Source of the DNA: Burkholderia plantarii
Lineage (GTDB): Bacteria; Pseudomonadota; Gammaproteobacteria; Burkholderiales; Burkholderiaceae
Length of the DNA stretch: 64,000 bases
Direction of reading: 5' to 3'
Assembly: GCF_001411805.1 (NCBI RefSeq)
Contig: NZ_CP007212.1
Span: 3,038,001 to 3,102,000, forward strand
Position numbers and translations under genes: made by a program. The stretch's first letter is position 1. Each line of letters opens with the position of its first letter. The notes under the pieces were generated by a model that was not told where the DNA came from, did not search any database, and saw only the letters and a list, made by a program, of their open reading frames with translations. This document shows positions 63,851 to 64,000 of the stretch, piece by piece.

Positions 63851-64000
63851 TTACTCGGCACACGCGCGCTTCACGGTGGCCGTACCGATGCCGAAATGCT
63901 CGGCCGTGTCCTTGATCGAGGCCCCGTGCTCGGCACGCCACGCCTTGATTTCCGCGTAGTCGCTGGCCCGCTTCCGGCCGGTGTACTTGCCGGCGTCCTT
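63851..64000 (-). CDS. C-terminal end of a serine recombinase/resolvase-type protein, 5' partial
   Basis: The last 49 codons before a stop at 63851. They read GKYTGRKRASDYAEIKAW and then IKDTAEHFGIGTATVKRACA, a resolvase-like linker followed by a helix-turn-helix like that of small serine recombinases. The catalytic domain would lie to the right of the window. It could instead be another helix-turn-helix protein with a similar tail. Confidence 0.6.
   Translation of the reverse strand, partial: KDAGKYTGRKRASDYAEIKAWRAEHGASIKDTAEHFGIGTATVKRACAE

Larger units (their letters stand above)
58630..64000. mobile_element. Genomic island integrated at tRNA-Ser, right end outside the window
   Basis: From the tRNA end onward the DNA is visibly richer in A/T and uses A/T-ending codons more than the flanking chromosome. 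It starts with a tyrosine recombinase, then has long low-density stretches, two HEPN-motif proteins, a small unknown gene and the end of a second recombinase. The last 500 bases return to higher GC, so the island may be a mosaic. Confidence 0.8.

Overview
The window looks like a chromosome segment of a Burkholderia species. It has very high GC, strong G/C bias at third codon positions, Burkholderia-type hut and puu clusters, and the gene order argA-yggX and glnA-glnL-glnG. A harpin-like protein with a lytic transglycosylase domain and a sulfated-metabolite gene cluster point to a plant-associated member such as the gladioli/glumae/plantarii group. That species guess is inference.

Layout. Positions 1-3746 are the end of a biosynthetic cluster: a carrier-protein/thioester-reductase module, an aldo/keto reductase, and a fused sulfotransferase-APS kinase. 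Positions 3993-12206 hold an amino-acid racemase, an apparent ECF sigma factor regulon (sigma factor plus NrsF-type anti-sigma; a divergent cytochrome b / molybdoenzyme / MXKDX-repeat operon; a beta-propeller lipoprotein), a TetR/RidA pair, initiator tRNA and xthA. Positions 12278-18809 carry a prolyl oligopeptidase and the nitrogen-control genes glnG, glnL and glnA. Positions 19215-30051 are housekeeping genes (rhodanese, CinA-like, EI24, sterol-desaturase family, beta-propeller, hrpA, argA, yggX), followed by tRNA-Val.

Positions 31840-38405 are a putrescine (puu/spu) catabolic locus with divergent arms around a PuuR-like regulator. Positions 38444-46601 are a complete histidine-utilisation operon, hutHCUDIFG, with a clear HutC operator pair. 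It degrades histidine through formylglutamate to glutamate and formate, so both loci feed glutamate/GABA metabolism, as does the succinate-semialdehyde dehydrogenase at 52643-54088. Positions 47052-58332 hold a phosphopantetheinyl transferase, an alpha/beta hydrolase, a photolyase, an alkane hydroxylase, two short tandem repeats, a decayed FAD oxidoreductase, a vapB antitoxin with a frameshifted vapC, an AraC regulator and the harpin-like transglycosylase.

At 58540-58629 a tRNA-Ser marks the left edge of a genomic island that runs to the window end. The island is visibly richer in A/T. It encodes a tyrosine recombinase, two unrelated-looking proteins that each carry an R-x4-H HEPN-type motif (one with an N-terminal membrane segment), a small unknown protein and the end of what looks like a serine recombinase. 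The best candidates for undescribed biology are the sulfation/release module at the left edge, the HEPN-containing island at the right edge, and the sigma-factor regulon inferred from two promoters with identical spacing.
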